This document shows, piece by piece, positions 17,879 to 24,954 of a DNA stretch of 64,000 bases. The notes beneath the pieces were generated by a model that saw only the letters and a list, made by a program, of their open reading frames with translations, was not told the DNA's origin and did not search any database. The stretch covers positions 640,416-704,415 of the forward strand of contig NZ_JNXE01000001.1 of assembly GCF_000716605.1 (NCBI RefSeq). Direction: 5' to 3'. The position numbers were made by a program, and so were the translations under genes. The DNA comes from Streptomyces sp. NRRL F-525. Lineage in GTDB: Bacteria; Actinomycetota; Actinomycetes; Streptomycetales; Streptomycetaceae. The first letter of the stretch is position 1. Each line of letters opens with the position of its first letter.

Positions 17879-18164
17879 GCGCGGCCGTCGGCAGGGGCTC
17901 GGTGTGGGTGCGGATGTCCATGCCGTCGGTGACGTGCGCGGTGCAACTCCGCGTGCCGGGGCGGCCGTTGATGGTCACCTCGCACTCCAGGCAGACGCCC
18001 ATTCCGCAGAAGGGGCCGCGCAGCTGGCCGTTGACCGGGTTGCGGCGCAGTGGCCAGATGCCGGCCGCGACGAGAGCGGCGGTCACGGACTGGCCCGCCC
18101 AGGCCTGGCCGGGGGTGCCGTCGATGGTCAAGGTGACTGTCTTCGGTGGGGAGTTGGTGCTCAT
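17871..18164 (-). CDS. (2Fe-2S)-binding small subunit (HcnA/OoxC type)
   Basis: A 97-residue ferredoxin-like protein with [12 protein letters not shown] and a later Cys in GTRSCTAHV, the Cys pattern for a plant-type [2Fe-2S] cluster. It matches the third subunit of HcnABC-like dehydrogenases. ATG 18164 gives [16 protein letters not shown], the usual family length. A GTG at 18203 is also possible: it overlaps the stop of the upstream ATPase as GTGA and adds 13 residues, and that arrangement is common in this operon, so the true start is undecided. It links the importer genes to the oxidase genes in the operon. Confidence 0.83.
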   Translation of the reverse strand: MSTNSPPKTVTLTIDGTPGQAWAGQSVTAALVAAGIWPLRRNPVNGQLRGPFCGMGVCLECEVTINGRPGTRSCTAHVTDGMDIRTHTEPLPTAAHG

Positions 18165-18199
18165 GGCTGTGCTCACAGAGGTCAAGAGGGGTGGGGGCT

Positions 18200-18955
18200 T
18201 CACAGGACGCGGTCCAGGAACTGGCGGGTGCGTTCGTGTTCCGGCGCGGAGAAGAAGAGGTCCGGGGACTTGTCCTCCACCACCAGGCCGTCGGCGATGA
18301 ACGCCACCCGGTCGGCCGCCGCCCGGGCGAAACCCATCTCATGGCTGACGACGATCATGGTCATGCCCTCCTCACGGAGCCGGACCATGACGTCGAGGAC
18401 CTCGCCGACCATCTCCGGGTCGAGCGCGGAGGTGGGTTCGTCGAAGAGCAGCAGCTCCGGGCGCATCGCCAGGGCGCGGGCGATGGCCACCCGCTGCTGC
18501 TGGCCGCCGGAGAGCTGGGCGGGGTAGGAGCCGGTCTTGTCGGCGAGGCCCACCATGGCCAGCAACTCGCCCGCCGCGAGGCGTGCTTCGGACTTGGAGA
18601 CACCGTTCACGTGCACCGGACCGGACGCCACGTTGTCCAGCGCGGTCATGTTCGGGAACAGGTTGAACTGCTGGAACACCATGCCGGTGCGGCGCCGCTG
18701 GACGGCGATGCGACTCTCCCGCAGGGCGCCCTTCTCGCCGTAGCCGATCCGTTCGCCGCAGATGGTGACGGTGCCCGAGTCGGGGGTCTCCAGGTGGTTG
18801 AGGGTGCGCAGGAACGTGCTCTTGCCGCCGCCCGAAGGGCCCAGGACGAGGACGACTTCGCCTCGCCGGACGGTCAGGTCGATGCCTTTGAGGACTTCAA
18901 CTCCGCCGTATGACTTGCGTACTTGGCGCGCTTCGACGACCGTCTCGGTGTTCAT
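18200..18955 (-). CDS. Polar amino-acid ABC transporter ATP-binding protein (GlnQ type)
   Basis: A 251-residue ABC ATPase. Walker A is GPSGGGKST (residues 39-47), the signature is LSGGQQQR, and Walker B is [31 protein letters not shown] is typical of the glutamine/polar amino-acid subfamily. It powers the importer with the permease at 18952 (ATGA overlap) and the lipoprotein at 19710. The importer is followed directly by the amine oxidase subunits, so the transported compound is probably the substrate of the operon. Confidence 0.94.
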   Translation of the reverse strand: MNTETVVEARQVRKSYGGVEVLKGIDLTVRRGEVVLVLGPSGGGKSTFLRTLNHLETPDSGTVTICGERIGYGEKGALRESRIAVQRRRTGMVFQQFNLFPNMTALDNVASGPVHVNGVSKSEARLAAGELLAMVGLADKTGSYPAQLSGGQQQRVAIARALAMRPELLLFDEPTSALDPEMVGEVLDVMVRLREEGMTMIVVSHEMGFARAAADRVAFIADGLVVEDKSPDLFFSAPEHERTRQFLDRVL

Positions 18956-19671
18956 CGGGTCTCCAATTCGAGGACCGCGCTCTTCATGCGGCGGCTACTG
19001 CTCGGCCTGGTTTCGTGACCGCGGCCGACCCGGATCTCCAGCCACCGCTGGACCAGTCCCCACAGGGTGGTCATCGCCAGGTAGTACAGGGCGGCTGCCG
19101 TAAGTCCTTCCAGGACACGGAAGTTGGTCTGGACGGCGAACTGCGTGCGGCGCAGCAGCTCTTCGACGGAGATCACCGAGACGAGCGTGGTCGTCTTGAG
19201 CAGCCCGTTGAAGCTGTTGCCGAGCGGCGGGACCATCACCCGCAGCGCCTGCGGCATGACCACCACCCGGAACACCTTCCATGGCGGCATGCCCAGCGCG
19301 CGGGCGGCCTCGGACTGGCCGCGCGGGACCGACATCACCCCGGCGCGGACGATCTCCGAGAGGTACGCCGCCTCGTTGAGGACCAGGCCGGTCAGGGCCG
19401 CGCTGATCACGCCGAGGCGCAGGCCCAGCTGGGGCAACCCCGTGTAGATGATGACCAGTTGGACCAGAAGGGGGGTGCCCCGCATCAGCCACACGTAGAA
19501 GCCCGTGACCGCGCGGACCGGTGCGATACGCGACGCCCGGCCGAGCGCCACGAGTACGGCGAGCGGAAGGGCGAGCGCCATGCTGACCGCGGTCAGCCAG
19601 ATCGTCGTCCAGGCTCCCTGGATGAGCTGGGGGTTGGTGAGGAAGTCGAAGAAGGCATCCCAGGACCACAT
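18952..19671 (-). CDS. Polar amino-acid ABC transporter permease
   Basis: A 239-residue membrane protein of the His/Glu/Gln/Arg/opine family. It has about five membrane segments, for example AWTTIWLTAVSMALALPLAV and VQLVIIYTGLPQLGLRLGVI, and the cytoplasmic coupling motif EAARALGMPPWKVFRVVVMP. It forms the channel, probably as a homodimer because only one permease is present. It overlaps the ATPase start by ATGA. Confidence 0.93.
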   Translation of the reverse strand: MWSWDAFFDFLTNPQLIQGAWTTIWLTAVSMALALPLAVLVALGRASRIAPVRAVTGFYVWLMRGTPLLVQLVIIYTGLPQLGLRLGVISAALTGLVLNEAAYLSEIVRAGVMSVPRGQSEAARALGMPPWKVFRVVVMPQALRVMVPPLGNSFNGLLKTTTLVSVISVEELLRRTQFAVQTNFRVLEGLTAAALYYLAMTTLWGLVQRWLEIRVGRGHETRPSSSRRMKSAVLELETR

Positions 19672-19688
19672 GGCTCTCGCCCTTCGCT

Positions 19689-19726
19689 GGTTACGTGGCG
19701 CTGATCGGGTTACTTGGCGCTGATCG
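19689..19726. repeat. 19-bp tandem duplication spanning the stop codon of the binding-protein gene
   Basis: GGTTACGTGGCGCTGATCG (19689-19707) is followed at once by GGTTACTTGGCGCTGATCG (19708-19726), with one mismatch. The second copy contains the stop codon (19710-19712) of the minus-strand lipoprotein gene, and the first copy lies just outside it. A recent slipped duplication is the simplest explanation. Confidence 0.75.
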
Positions 19727-20585
19727 CGCCGGTGGTCACCTTGAGGTCACCGGTGTAGGCCGTGACGCCGTACTTCTTGTACAAGGTGGCCAAGTACCCG
19801 TTGCTGCGAAGGGTGTTGAGCGCGTCAGCGACCGCGTCGGCGGGCTTCTGCTTGCCGAAACCGAGCGCGAGCGGGGCCGGGTTCATGCCCTTGACCGCAG
19901 TCTCGAAGCGGCCGTCCTTCTGGTAGTAGCTGGTGACCGCCTCGACGATGGCCACGCCCTCGACCTGGCCCGCGGACAGTGCCTGGTAGGCGTCGGCGGT
20001 GGTGGTGAAGGTGCGGACGGTGACCTGCTTCTTGCCGGCCGCCTTCAGTTCCTTGTTGAGCGCGGTGAGGGTGTCGAACTCGTAGCCGGGCGCCTCTACG
20101 GCGATGGTCTTGCCGGAGAGGTCGTCCTCGGAGGTGATCTTCTTCGGGTTGCCCTTGGCGACGGAGATCGAGACGCCCTGGACCTCGTACGGGACGAGCT
20201 TGACGGTCTTGGCGCGCTCCGGTGTGTAGAACATGCCGGTGTCGATCATGTCCCAGCGTCCGGACTGCACGCCGGGGATCTGCGCGTCGAAGGGGATGTT
20301 GACGAACTTCGGCGTGAGACACAGGAGTTTGGCTATCTCGTCGCCGAGGTCCACCCGCATGCCGACGATCTTGTTGGAGGCGTCCAGGTACTGCATGGGC
20401 GGCAGGGTCGCGTTGGTCGAGATCGTCAGCGTGCCCGCCTTGACCAGGTCGGCCTTGACCACCTTGGGCGTGCAGCCGGTCGGGGCCGCGGCGGCCGACG
20501 ACGAGGACGAGTCCTCGCTGCCGCAGGCCGTCACGGTCAGAAGGAGGGCGGCGGCTGAGGAGGCCGCGATGAGAAGTCTGCGCAC
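19710..20585 (-). CDS. Amino-acid ABC transporter substrate-binding lipoprotein
   Basis: A 291-residue solute-binding protein of cluster C (SBP_bac_3). The N terminus is a lipoprotein signal (RRLLIAASSAAALLLTVTAC) with lipobox LTAC. The mature domain shows GTLTISTNATLPPMQYLDAS and VGMRVDLGDEIAKLLCL, then DMIDTGMFYTPERAKTVKLV. It captures the substrate outside the membrane. The GTG start at 20585 has AAGGTGA upstream and lies 8 bp downstream of the DapA-like gene stop; the longer frame to 20705 is overlap noise. The family includes opine, histidine and glutamine binders, so the ligand is open. Confidence 0.92.
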   Translation of the reverse strand: MRRLLIAASSAAALLLTVTACGSEDSSSSSAAAAPTGCTPKVVKADLVKAGTLTISTNATLPPMQYLDASNKIVGMRVDLGDEIAKLLCLTPKFVNIPFDAQIPGVQSGRWDMIDTGMFYTPERAKTVKLVPYEVQGVSISVAKGNPKKITSEDDLSGKTIAVEAPGYEFDTLTALNKELKAAGKKQVTVRTFTTTADAYQALSAGQVEGVAIVEAVTSYYQKDGRFETAVKGMNPAPLALGFGKQKPADAVADALNTLRSNGYLATLYKKYGVTAYTGDLKVTTGAISAK

Positions 20586-20592
20586 GGTCGGT

Positions 20593-21543
20593 TCACCTTT
20601 TTCCGGTGCTGGTGGAACAGGGGTGCAGCCCGGCCTCGTCGAGCGCCTCGGACAGGCCGAGCAGCGCGGACGGGTCCTCCAGGGGGAGCAGCGGGGGGCG
20701 TACATGCCCTCCGGGCTGCCCGAGCAGCCGCATGGCGGCTTTGAGCTGCGAGGTGGGTGAGGCGAACCGTGAGCTGTAGTCGTCGTTGACGAGCAGGTTC
20801 ACAAGACGTTCGTAGCGTGCGGACCATTCCCGGGCGAGGGCCAAGTCGCCTGCCCAGTAGGCCTCGTAGAAGGGGACGGCGAAGGGGGCGCCGAGGGCGC
20901 CGCCGTCGATGTTCCCGGCGCCGCCGAACTCGGCCATGACGGCCATGCCCCGGCGGTGGATGAAACGGCCGAAGACCTGGACCTTCCCGGCCAGGGCGGC
21001 GCAGGTGTCGGCGACCTTCAACTCGTCGCCGGAGCTGTCCTTGACGGCCACCACGGTGTCCAACTCGGCGAGTTTGACGAGGGTGTTGACGCTGATGTCG
21101 ACGGCGGTGCCGCGCGGCCAGTTGTAGACCATGAGCGGCAGGTCGACCGCCCCGGCGAGAGTGGCGTAGAAGGCGTGGATCTCGTCCTGGCTCGGGTGGA
21201 CGTACGGCGGCGGGGTGGTGAGGATGCCGTCCGCGCCGATCGAGCGGGCGTGTTCGCCGTAGCGGGCGGACTCGGCCGCGGTGTACGCGCCGCAGCCGAT
21301 CACCACCGGTATCTGTCCGGAGAGTTCGGCGACCGCGATCTCGGCGACCCGGCGGCGCTCCTCGGGGGTCTGGGAGAACCACTCGCCGGTCGTGCCGTTC
21401 ACCAGGACTCCGTGCACGCCGTGCTCCGCGTACAGCCCGAGCAGTGCGCGCCAGGCGTCCTCGTCGAGGGAGCCGTCGGCGGCGAAGGGGGTGGGTGCGG
21501 CCGGCCAGTAGCCGCGCCAGGGAGCGGCGCCGGAAGTGTTCAT
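20593..21543 (-). CDS. Dihydrodipicolinate synthase-family (DapA-like) lyase/deaminase
   Basis: A 316-residue TIM-barrel class I aldolase. The Schiff-base lysine is Lys168 in VVAVKDSSG, the conserved Tyr is Tyr140 in MVYNWPRG, and the substrate loop NGTTGEW matches the GTTGE motif. Members make or break pyruvate-like C-C bonds or act as dehydratase/deaminases, as in 4-hydroxyproline breakdown (1-pyrroline-4-hydroxy-2-carboxylate deaminase). It is the first gene of the operon, with a LacI-type operator candidate about 75 bp upstream of its ATG. The HcnABC-like oxidase further down makes a hydroxyproline-like route thinkable, but the hydantoinase does not fit it. Confidence 0.88.
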   Translation of the reverse strand: MNTSGAAPWRGYWPAAPTPFAADGSLDEDAWRALLGLYAEHGVHGVLVNGTTGEWFSQTPEERRRVAEIAVAELSGQIPVVIGCGAYTAAESARYGEHARSIGADGILTTPPPYVHPSQDEIHAFYATLAGAVDLPLMVYNWPRGTAVDISVNTLVKLAELDTVVAVKDSSGDELKVADTCAALAGKVQVFGRFIHRRGMAVMAEFGGAGNIDGGALGAPFAVPFYEAYWAGDLALAREWSARYERLVNLLVNDDYSSRFASPTSQLKAAMRLLGQPGGHVRPPLLPLEDPSALLGLSEALDEAGLHPCSTSTGKR

Positions 21544-21615
21544 CGTGTGTGCTCCGATCGAGTGTCCGTCCCGTCAGGACGTCCCGTCGGGACTTCGCCT
21601 TGTGGGACCACTCTG

Positions 21616-21629
21616 TGGGATCGATTGCA
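21616..21629. promoter_or_regulatory. LacI-type operator candidate 1
   Basis: TGGGATCGATTGCA, a near-palindrome centred on CpG as usual for LacI-family operators. It sits 73 bp upstream of the DapA-like start on the minus strand, where it could block the nine-gene operon. A TTGACC hexamer on the minus strand (21663-21658) lies just upstream, but no convincing -10 is seen. The same 14-mer, with one change, is found at 21769. Confidence 0.6.
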
Positions 21630-21768
21630 CAGCACCGTGACACCGGCCAGAGGCGCCGGTCAACCTCGTTCTGGCCGGAAACTGCTGGCGAAACGCATTG
21701 TTTACGCCACTGACTCGACCCCGTCTGACATGATGGCGATCACGGCTCGGCGCACGAGAAGAGTCGTA

Positions 21769-21782
21769 TGGGATCGATTTCA
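21769..21782. promoter_or_regulatory. LacI-type operator candidate 2
   Basis: TGGGATCGATTTCA, 13 of 14 bases as in site 1. It lies just ahead of the LacI gene, 18 bp before the GTG start that I favour, where it could mediate autoregulation. It overlaps the alternative ATG at 21782, which argues against that ATG as the start. Confidence 0.6.
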
Positions 21783-21799
21783 TGATCGGGGGTGGGCCG

Positions 21800-22837
21800 G
21801 TGGCCGTCACCTTGGACCAGGTGGCCGAGGCGGCAGGGGTCTCCAAGAGCACGGCCTCGCGGGTGCTCAGCGGTTCCAGTCGGGTCAGCGCGCAGACGAA
21901 GCGCGCGGTGCAGTCCGCGGCGGAACGCCTCGGTTACCGCCCCAACCGGATCGCCAGCGGGCTGCGCACCCGGCGCAGCAACCTCGTCGGGCTGGTGATA
22001 ACGAACCTGGTGAACGCGTCGTTCCACCGCATCACCGAGGTGCTCCAGCAACGGCTGGACGAACGCGGCTACCAAGTGCTGCTGTGCGTCACCGACTCGG
22101 ACCCGGCGCGCGAACGCCGTTACCTGGACATGCTGTTGGACCATCGCGTCGACGGCCTGATCATCGTGGGCACGGGTGACAACACCTCGACGGTCCGGGA
22201 GGTGAGCGCGGCCGGCATCCCCGTTGTCAACCTGATGCGCACCCCCGACAGCGCCCCCGGCGATTCGGTGATGGCCAGCGACCGGGACGGCGCCGAACTG
22301 GCCGTCCGCCATCTGCTCGACCTCGGGCACCGGAACATCGCCTTCATCGGCGGCCCGCCCCACGTCGACTCCGGGCGTGACCGGTACGCGGGATTCGCCG
22401 CGGCCCTGGCCACCGCAGGACTCGAACCCGATCCCGCCCTGTGCGCGCGGGGTCCCTTCACCGTGCCGTTCGGCGCGGAGGCGGCCATGCGGCTGATGGC
22501 CGCGGACAACCGGCCCACCGCGCTGTACAGCGCCAACCACGAGGCGACGTTCGGGGTGCTCGGAGCCCTGGTGCAGCTCGGGGTCCGGGTGCCGGAGCAG
22601 CTCTCGCTCGTGTGCCACGAGGAAGCCCCTTGGTTTCCCTACTGGCACCCGCCGATCACCGTCGTCGACAACGGAGCCCGCGACCTCGGCGAACTCGCGG
22701 CGGAGCAACTGCTGCGGCGCATCGACAGCCGCCCCGACAACGGCGACCCCGGCGAGGAGGGCGTCGGCCGGCTCATCCGCGTCGGCTCCCGGCTGGTGGT
22801 CCGCGAGTCGACCACGGCTCCGCGTCGGCCGGAGTGA
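21800..22837 (+). CDS. LacI-family transcriptional regulator
   Basis: A 345-residue repressor. The N-terminal helix-turn-helix is LDQVAEAAGVSKSTASRVLS with the hinge helix in PNRIASGLRTRRSN, and the C-terminal sugar-binding-like core follows (VGLVITNLVNASFHRITEVL, IAFIGGPPHVDSGRDRYAGF). I favour GTG 21800 (VAVTLDQVAEAAG), which has GGGGGTGG upstream and begins as LacI proteins do; ATG 21782 is inside the operator candidate. It is divergent from the nine-gene catabolic operon. Matching operator sites at 21616 and 21769 suggest it controls both that operon and itself. The effector is probably the imported compound or a product. Confidence 0.88.
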   Translation: MAVTLDQVAEAAGVSKSTASRVLSGSSRVSAQTKRAVQSAAERLGYRPNRIASGLRTRRSNLVGLVITNLVNASFHRITEVLQQRLDERGYQVLLCVTDSDPARERRYLDMLLDHRVDGLIIVGTGDNTSTVREVSAAGIPVVNLMRTPDSAPGDSVMASDRDGAELAVRHLLDLGHRNIAFIGGPPHVDSGRDRYAGFAAALATAGLEPDPALCARGPFTVPFGAEAAMRLMAADNRPTALYSANHEATFGVLGALVQLGVRVPEQLSLVCHEEAPWFPYWHPPITVVDNGARDLGELAAEQLLRRIDSRPDNGDPGEEGVGRLIRVGSRLVVRESTTAPRRPE

Positions 22838-22838
22838 C

Positions 22839-22863
22839 GGCCGGCTCCTGGTGTCAGCCGGCC
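22839..22863 (+). terminator. Hairpin terminator after LacI gene
   Basis: GGCCGGCT (22839-22846) pairs perfectly with AGCCGGCC (22856-22863) over a 9-nt loop, starting two bases after the LacI stop codon. It lies between convergent genes, so it may stop transcription from both sides. No U-tract follows. Confidence 0.6.
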
Positions 22864-22927
22864 TGTCGGCGCCTGCGGTACTGCCCGGCAACGGCCATTG
22901 CCATCACGGCTGTTGGGCGACTCCCGG

Positions 22928-23947
22928 TCACGACGGCAGGGGTGTGTCGTCCGGCGGCCGGGCCGTGTCGCGCAGTGCGTGGAGGAGGGCGGCGGCCGCG
23001 GGGATGCGCAGGGTGTCCGGCCAGAGCAGGGCGAAGACGCGGCGGACCGGCCAGTCGGTGAGGGGGCGGGCGACGACCCGGGGGTCGAAGTGGGCCGTCA
23101 CGCCGAGTTCGTTCATGACCGCGAGGCCGATGCGGTTGGCGACCAGGCTGTGCAGGGTCAGTTGGTCGTCGGCGGTGGCGGCGATACTGGGTGTGAAACC
23201 GGCGTCGCGGCACGCGGCCAGGAAGCGGGTACGGCCGCTCTCCAGCACCCAGCGTTCGCCCGCGAGGTCGGCCAACGACACCGTGGGTGACGCGGCGGCC
23301 GGATGGTCGGCCGGGAGCAGGACGCAGCGGCGGTCGGTCAGCAGGGGGACGCGGCGCAGGCGGGGGTCCACGGCGACGGACGGGTCACCCGTGCTGTCGG
23401 GGGTGCCGGCGCTGTCACGTGAGCCGGTGCTGTCACGTGCGCTGGTGCCGTCACGTGTGCCGCCCGAACTCCCGGACGGATCCGTGTCGTTGAAGTCCAG
23501 GTCGCACATCACCGCGAGCTCGACCGCACCCTCCAGCAACAGCCCGTGCGAGACGCGGCACTCGGCCTGAGTGACCGTGACCTCCAGTTCCGGACGCGTC
23601 CGGCGGAGCGTGCCGAGGGCGCGGGGGACCAGGCTGACGCAGCTGCTCTGCATCGCGGACAGGCGGATCCGGCCGGCCTCGGGGGCGGTGAGCGCGGCCA
23701 GTTCGTCCTCGGCGGTGCGCAGCGCTGCCAGCACCGTGCCCGCGTGGCGGGCCAACGCCCTGCCCTCCGGGGTGAGTTGAACGCCCCGCCCGCGACGGGT
23801 GACCAAGGGGGCGCCGACCGACCGCTCCAGCATCCGCATCTGATAGCTGATCGCGGGCTGCGTGTAGCCGAGGGCGTCGGCCGCGGCCGTGTAGGTGCCG
23901 GTGCGGGCGACCTCGGCCAGGACCTGCAACTGTCGGGGGTCGTACAT
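22928..23947 (-). CDS. LysR-family transcriptional regulator with low-complexity insert
   Basis: A 339-residue LysR-type regulator. The winged helix-turn-helix is at residues 1-60 (YDPRQLQVLAEVARTGTYTA, LGYTQPAISYQMRMLERSV). An effector-binding domain follows (RIRLSAMQSSCVSLVPRALG). About residues 175-215 are a Ser/Thr/Asp/Gly-rich linker (SGGTRDGTSARDSTG) that breaks the effector domain and comes from a short DNA repeat; it is not usual for the family. ATG 23947 (MYDPRQLQVL) is the standard start; the open frame to 24337 is antisense noise. The gene diverges from the second ABC importer, with a perfect dyad between them. Confidence 0.88.
   Translation of the reverse strand: MYDPRQLQVLAEVARTGTYTAAADALGYTQPAISYQMRMLERSVGAPLVTRRGRGVQLTPEGRALARHAGTVLAALRTAEDELAALTAPEAGRIRLSAMQSSCVSLVPRALGTLRRTRPELEVTVTQAECRVSHGLLLEGAVELAVMCDLDFNDTDPSGSSGGTRDGTSARDSTGSRDSAGTPDSTGDPSVAVDPRLRRVPLLTDRRCVLLPADHPAAASPTVSLADLAGERWVLESGRTRFLAACRDAGFTPSIAATADDQLTLHSLVANRIGLAVMNELGVTAHFDPRVVARPLTDWPVRRVFALLWPDTLRIPAAAALLHALRDTARPPDDTPLPS
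23398..23460. repeat. Short tandem repeat inside the LysR gene
   Basis: Three to four imperfect units related to GCTGTCACGTGNGC and GGTG, about 18-21 bp each, lie in this stretch. They encode the Ser/Thr/Asp/Gly-rich segment (DSTGSRDSAGTPDSTG) of the LysR protein. The repeat keeps the reading frame. Confidence 0.55.
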
Positions 23948-23955
23948 CGGGCAAG

Positions 23956-23972
23956 CATAAAGAGCCTTTATG
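23956..23972. promoter_or_regulatory. Perfect inverted repeat, LysR-box candidate
   Basis: CATAAAGAGCCTTTATG is a perfect dyad: 7-bp arms around a 3-bp centre. It contains the T-N11-A core of LysR boxes. It lies 9 bp upstream of the LysR start and 58 bp upstream of the divergent ABC operon, so it fits autoregulation plus control of the importer. Its A/T content stands out in this region. Confidence 0.65.
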
Positions 23973-24029
23973 AATTCTGGGTGACATTCGAATTGGACGC
24001 CCGCGAGCGGTGCCGACGATGCTGATCGC

Positions 24030-24770
24030 GTGCCGGAAGTTCTCGTACGTATCGAAAAAGTGAACAAGCACTTCGGGGAAAACCATGTGCTGCGCGACAT
24101 CGACCTCGATATCCACACCGGCGAGGTCGTCGTCCTGCTCGGCGCGTCCGGTTCCGGGAAGTCGACGCTGTGCCGGTGCGTCAACCGGCTGGAGACCGTC
24201 GACTCCGGACTGATCAGCCTGGCGGGCGTTCCCCTGCCCGACGAGGGAGGCGAACTCGCGCGGCTGCGGGCCCGGGTGGGGATGGTCTTCCAGTCGTTCA
24301 ACCTCTTCGGGCATCTCAGCGTGCTCGACAACATCACCCTCGCCCCGGTCCGCGTGCGCGGGCTGTCCCGTCAGGAGGCCGTCGAGCGCGCCCGGCAACT
24401 CCTCGACCGGGTCGGACTCGCCGACAAGGCGGACGCCCGGCCCGCGCAGTTGTCCGGCGGGCAGCAGCAACGGGTCGCCATCGCACGGGCGTTGGCGATG
24501 GATCCGCAGGTACTCCTCTTCGACGAACCCACCTCGGCACTGGACCCGGAAACGGTCGGCGAGGTGCTCGACGTCATGGCCGCACTGGCGGCCGACGGGA
24601 TGACCATGCTCGTCGTCACTCACGAGATGGGGTTCGCGCGACGGGTCGCCGACCGGATCGTCTTCCTCGACGAGGGCCGCGTCCACGAGATCGCCACCCC
24701 TGACGAATTCTTCGACGCGCCCCGCACCGAACGGGCCCGTGAATTCCTGTCGAAGGTCCTCAGCCACTGA
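24030..24770 (+). CDS. Polar amino-acid ABC transporter ATP-binding protein (GlnQ type)
   Basis: A 246-residue ABC ATPase. Walker A is GASGSGKST (residues 38-46), the signature is LSGGQQQR, and Walker B is [12 protein letters not shown]. It also has MVFQSFNLFGHLSVLDNI. It starts at GTG 24030 (VPEVLVRIEKVNKHFGEN). It is the first gene of the second importer: ATPase, lipoprotein and two permeases, ending at 27382. It is a paralogue, not a copy, of the ATPase at 18200: motifs are shared but the flanks differ. A repeat array follows its stop codon. Confidence 0.94.
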   Translation: MPEVLVRIEKVNKHFGENHVLRDIDLDIHTGEVVVLLGASGSGKSTLCRCVNRLETVDSGLISLAGVPLPDEGGELARLRARVGMVFQSFNLFGHLSVLDNITLAPVRVRGLSRQEAVERARQLLDRVGLADKADARPAQLSGGQQQRVAIARALAMDPQVLLFDEPTSALDPETVGEVLDVMAALAADGMTMLVVTHEMGFARRVADRIVFLDEGRVHEIATPDEFFDAPRTERAREFLSKVLSH

Positions 24771-24870
24771 AGCAGTTGAAGCCACGGAAGCAGCAGAGGC
24801 CACGGAGGCAGCAGAAGCCACGGAGGCAGCAGAAGCAGTTCAAGCCACTGAGGCCGCCGAAGCCACTGAG
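24760..24870. repeat. 18-bp minisatellite between ATPase and binding-protein genes
   Basis: Three neighbouring 18-bp units related to GAAGCCACGGAGGCAGCA (24778-24795, 24796-24813, 24814-24831) are flanked by degenerate copies. In one frame it would encode repeated EATEAA, and that frame is open into the lipoprotein gene, but the lipoprotein signal begins at 24955. It is followed by three CGTATTCG copies at 24890, 24905 and 24921. Confidence 0.75.
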
Positions 24871-24889
24871 ACCGGCAGCCGCCGCACCC

Positions 24890-24928
24890 CGTATTCGCTG
24901 CACTCGTATTCGCCGTACCCCGTATTCG
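24890..24928. repeat. Three direct CGTATTCG repeats in leader of binding-protein gene
   Basis: CGTATTCG occurs at 24890, 24905 and 24921, spaced 15-16 bp, directly upstream of the lipoprotein start at 24955. The spacing is regular. Possible roles are an internal regulatory site or an RNA element, both unproven. Confidence 0.5.
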
Positions 24929-24954
24929 CGCAACGACGAAAGGGATTCCGCCCG

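Noticed and set aside
24739..24954. N-terminal extension of the binding lipoprotein through the EATEAA repeat
   Set aside because: It would place 72 residues ahead of a clear lipoprotein signal and overlaps the ATPase end. The signal at 24955 decides the start.
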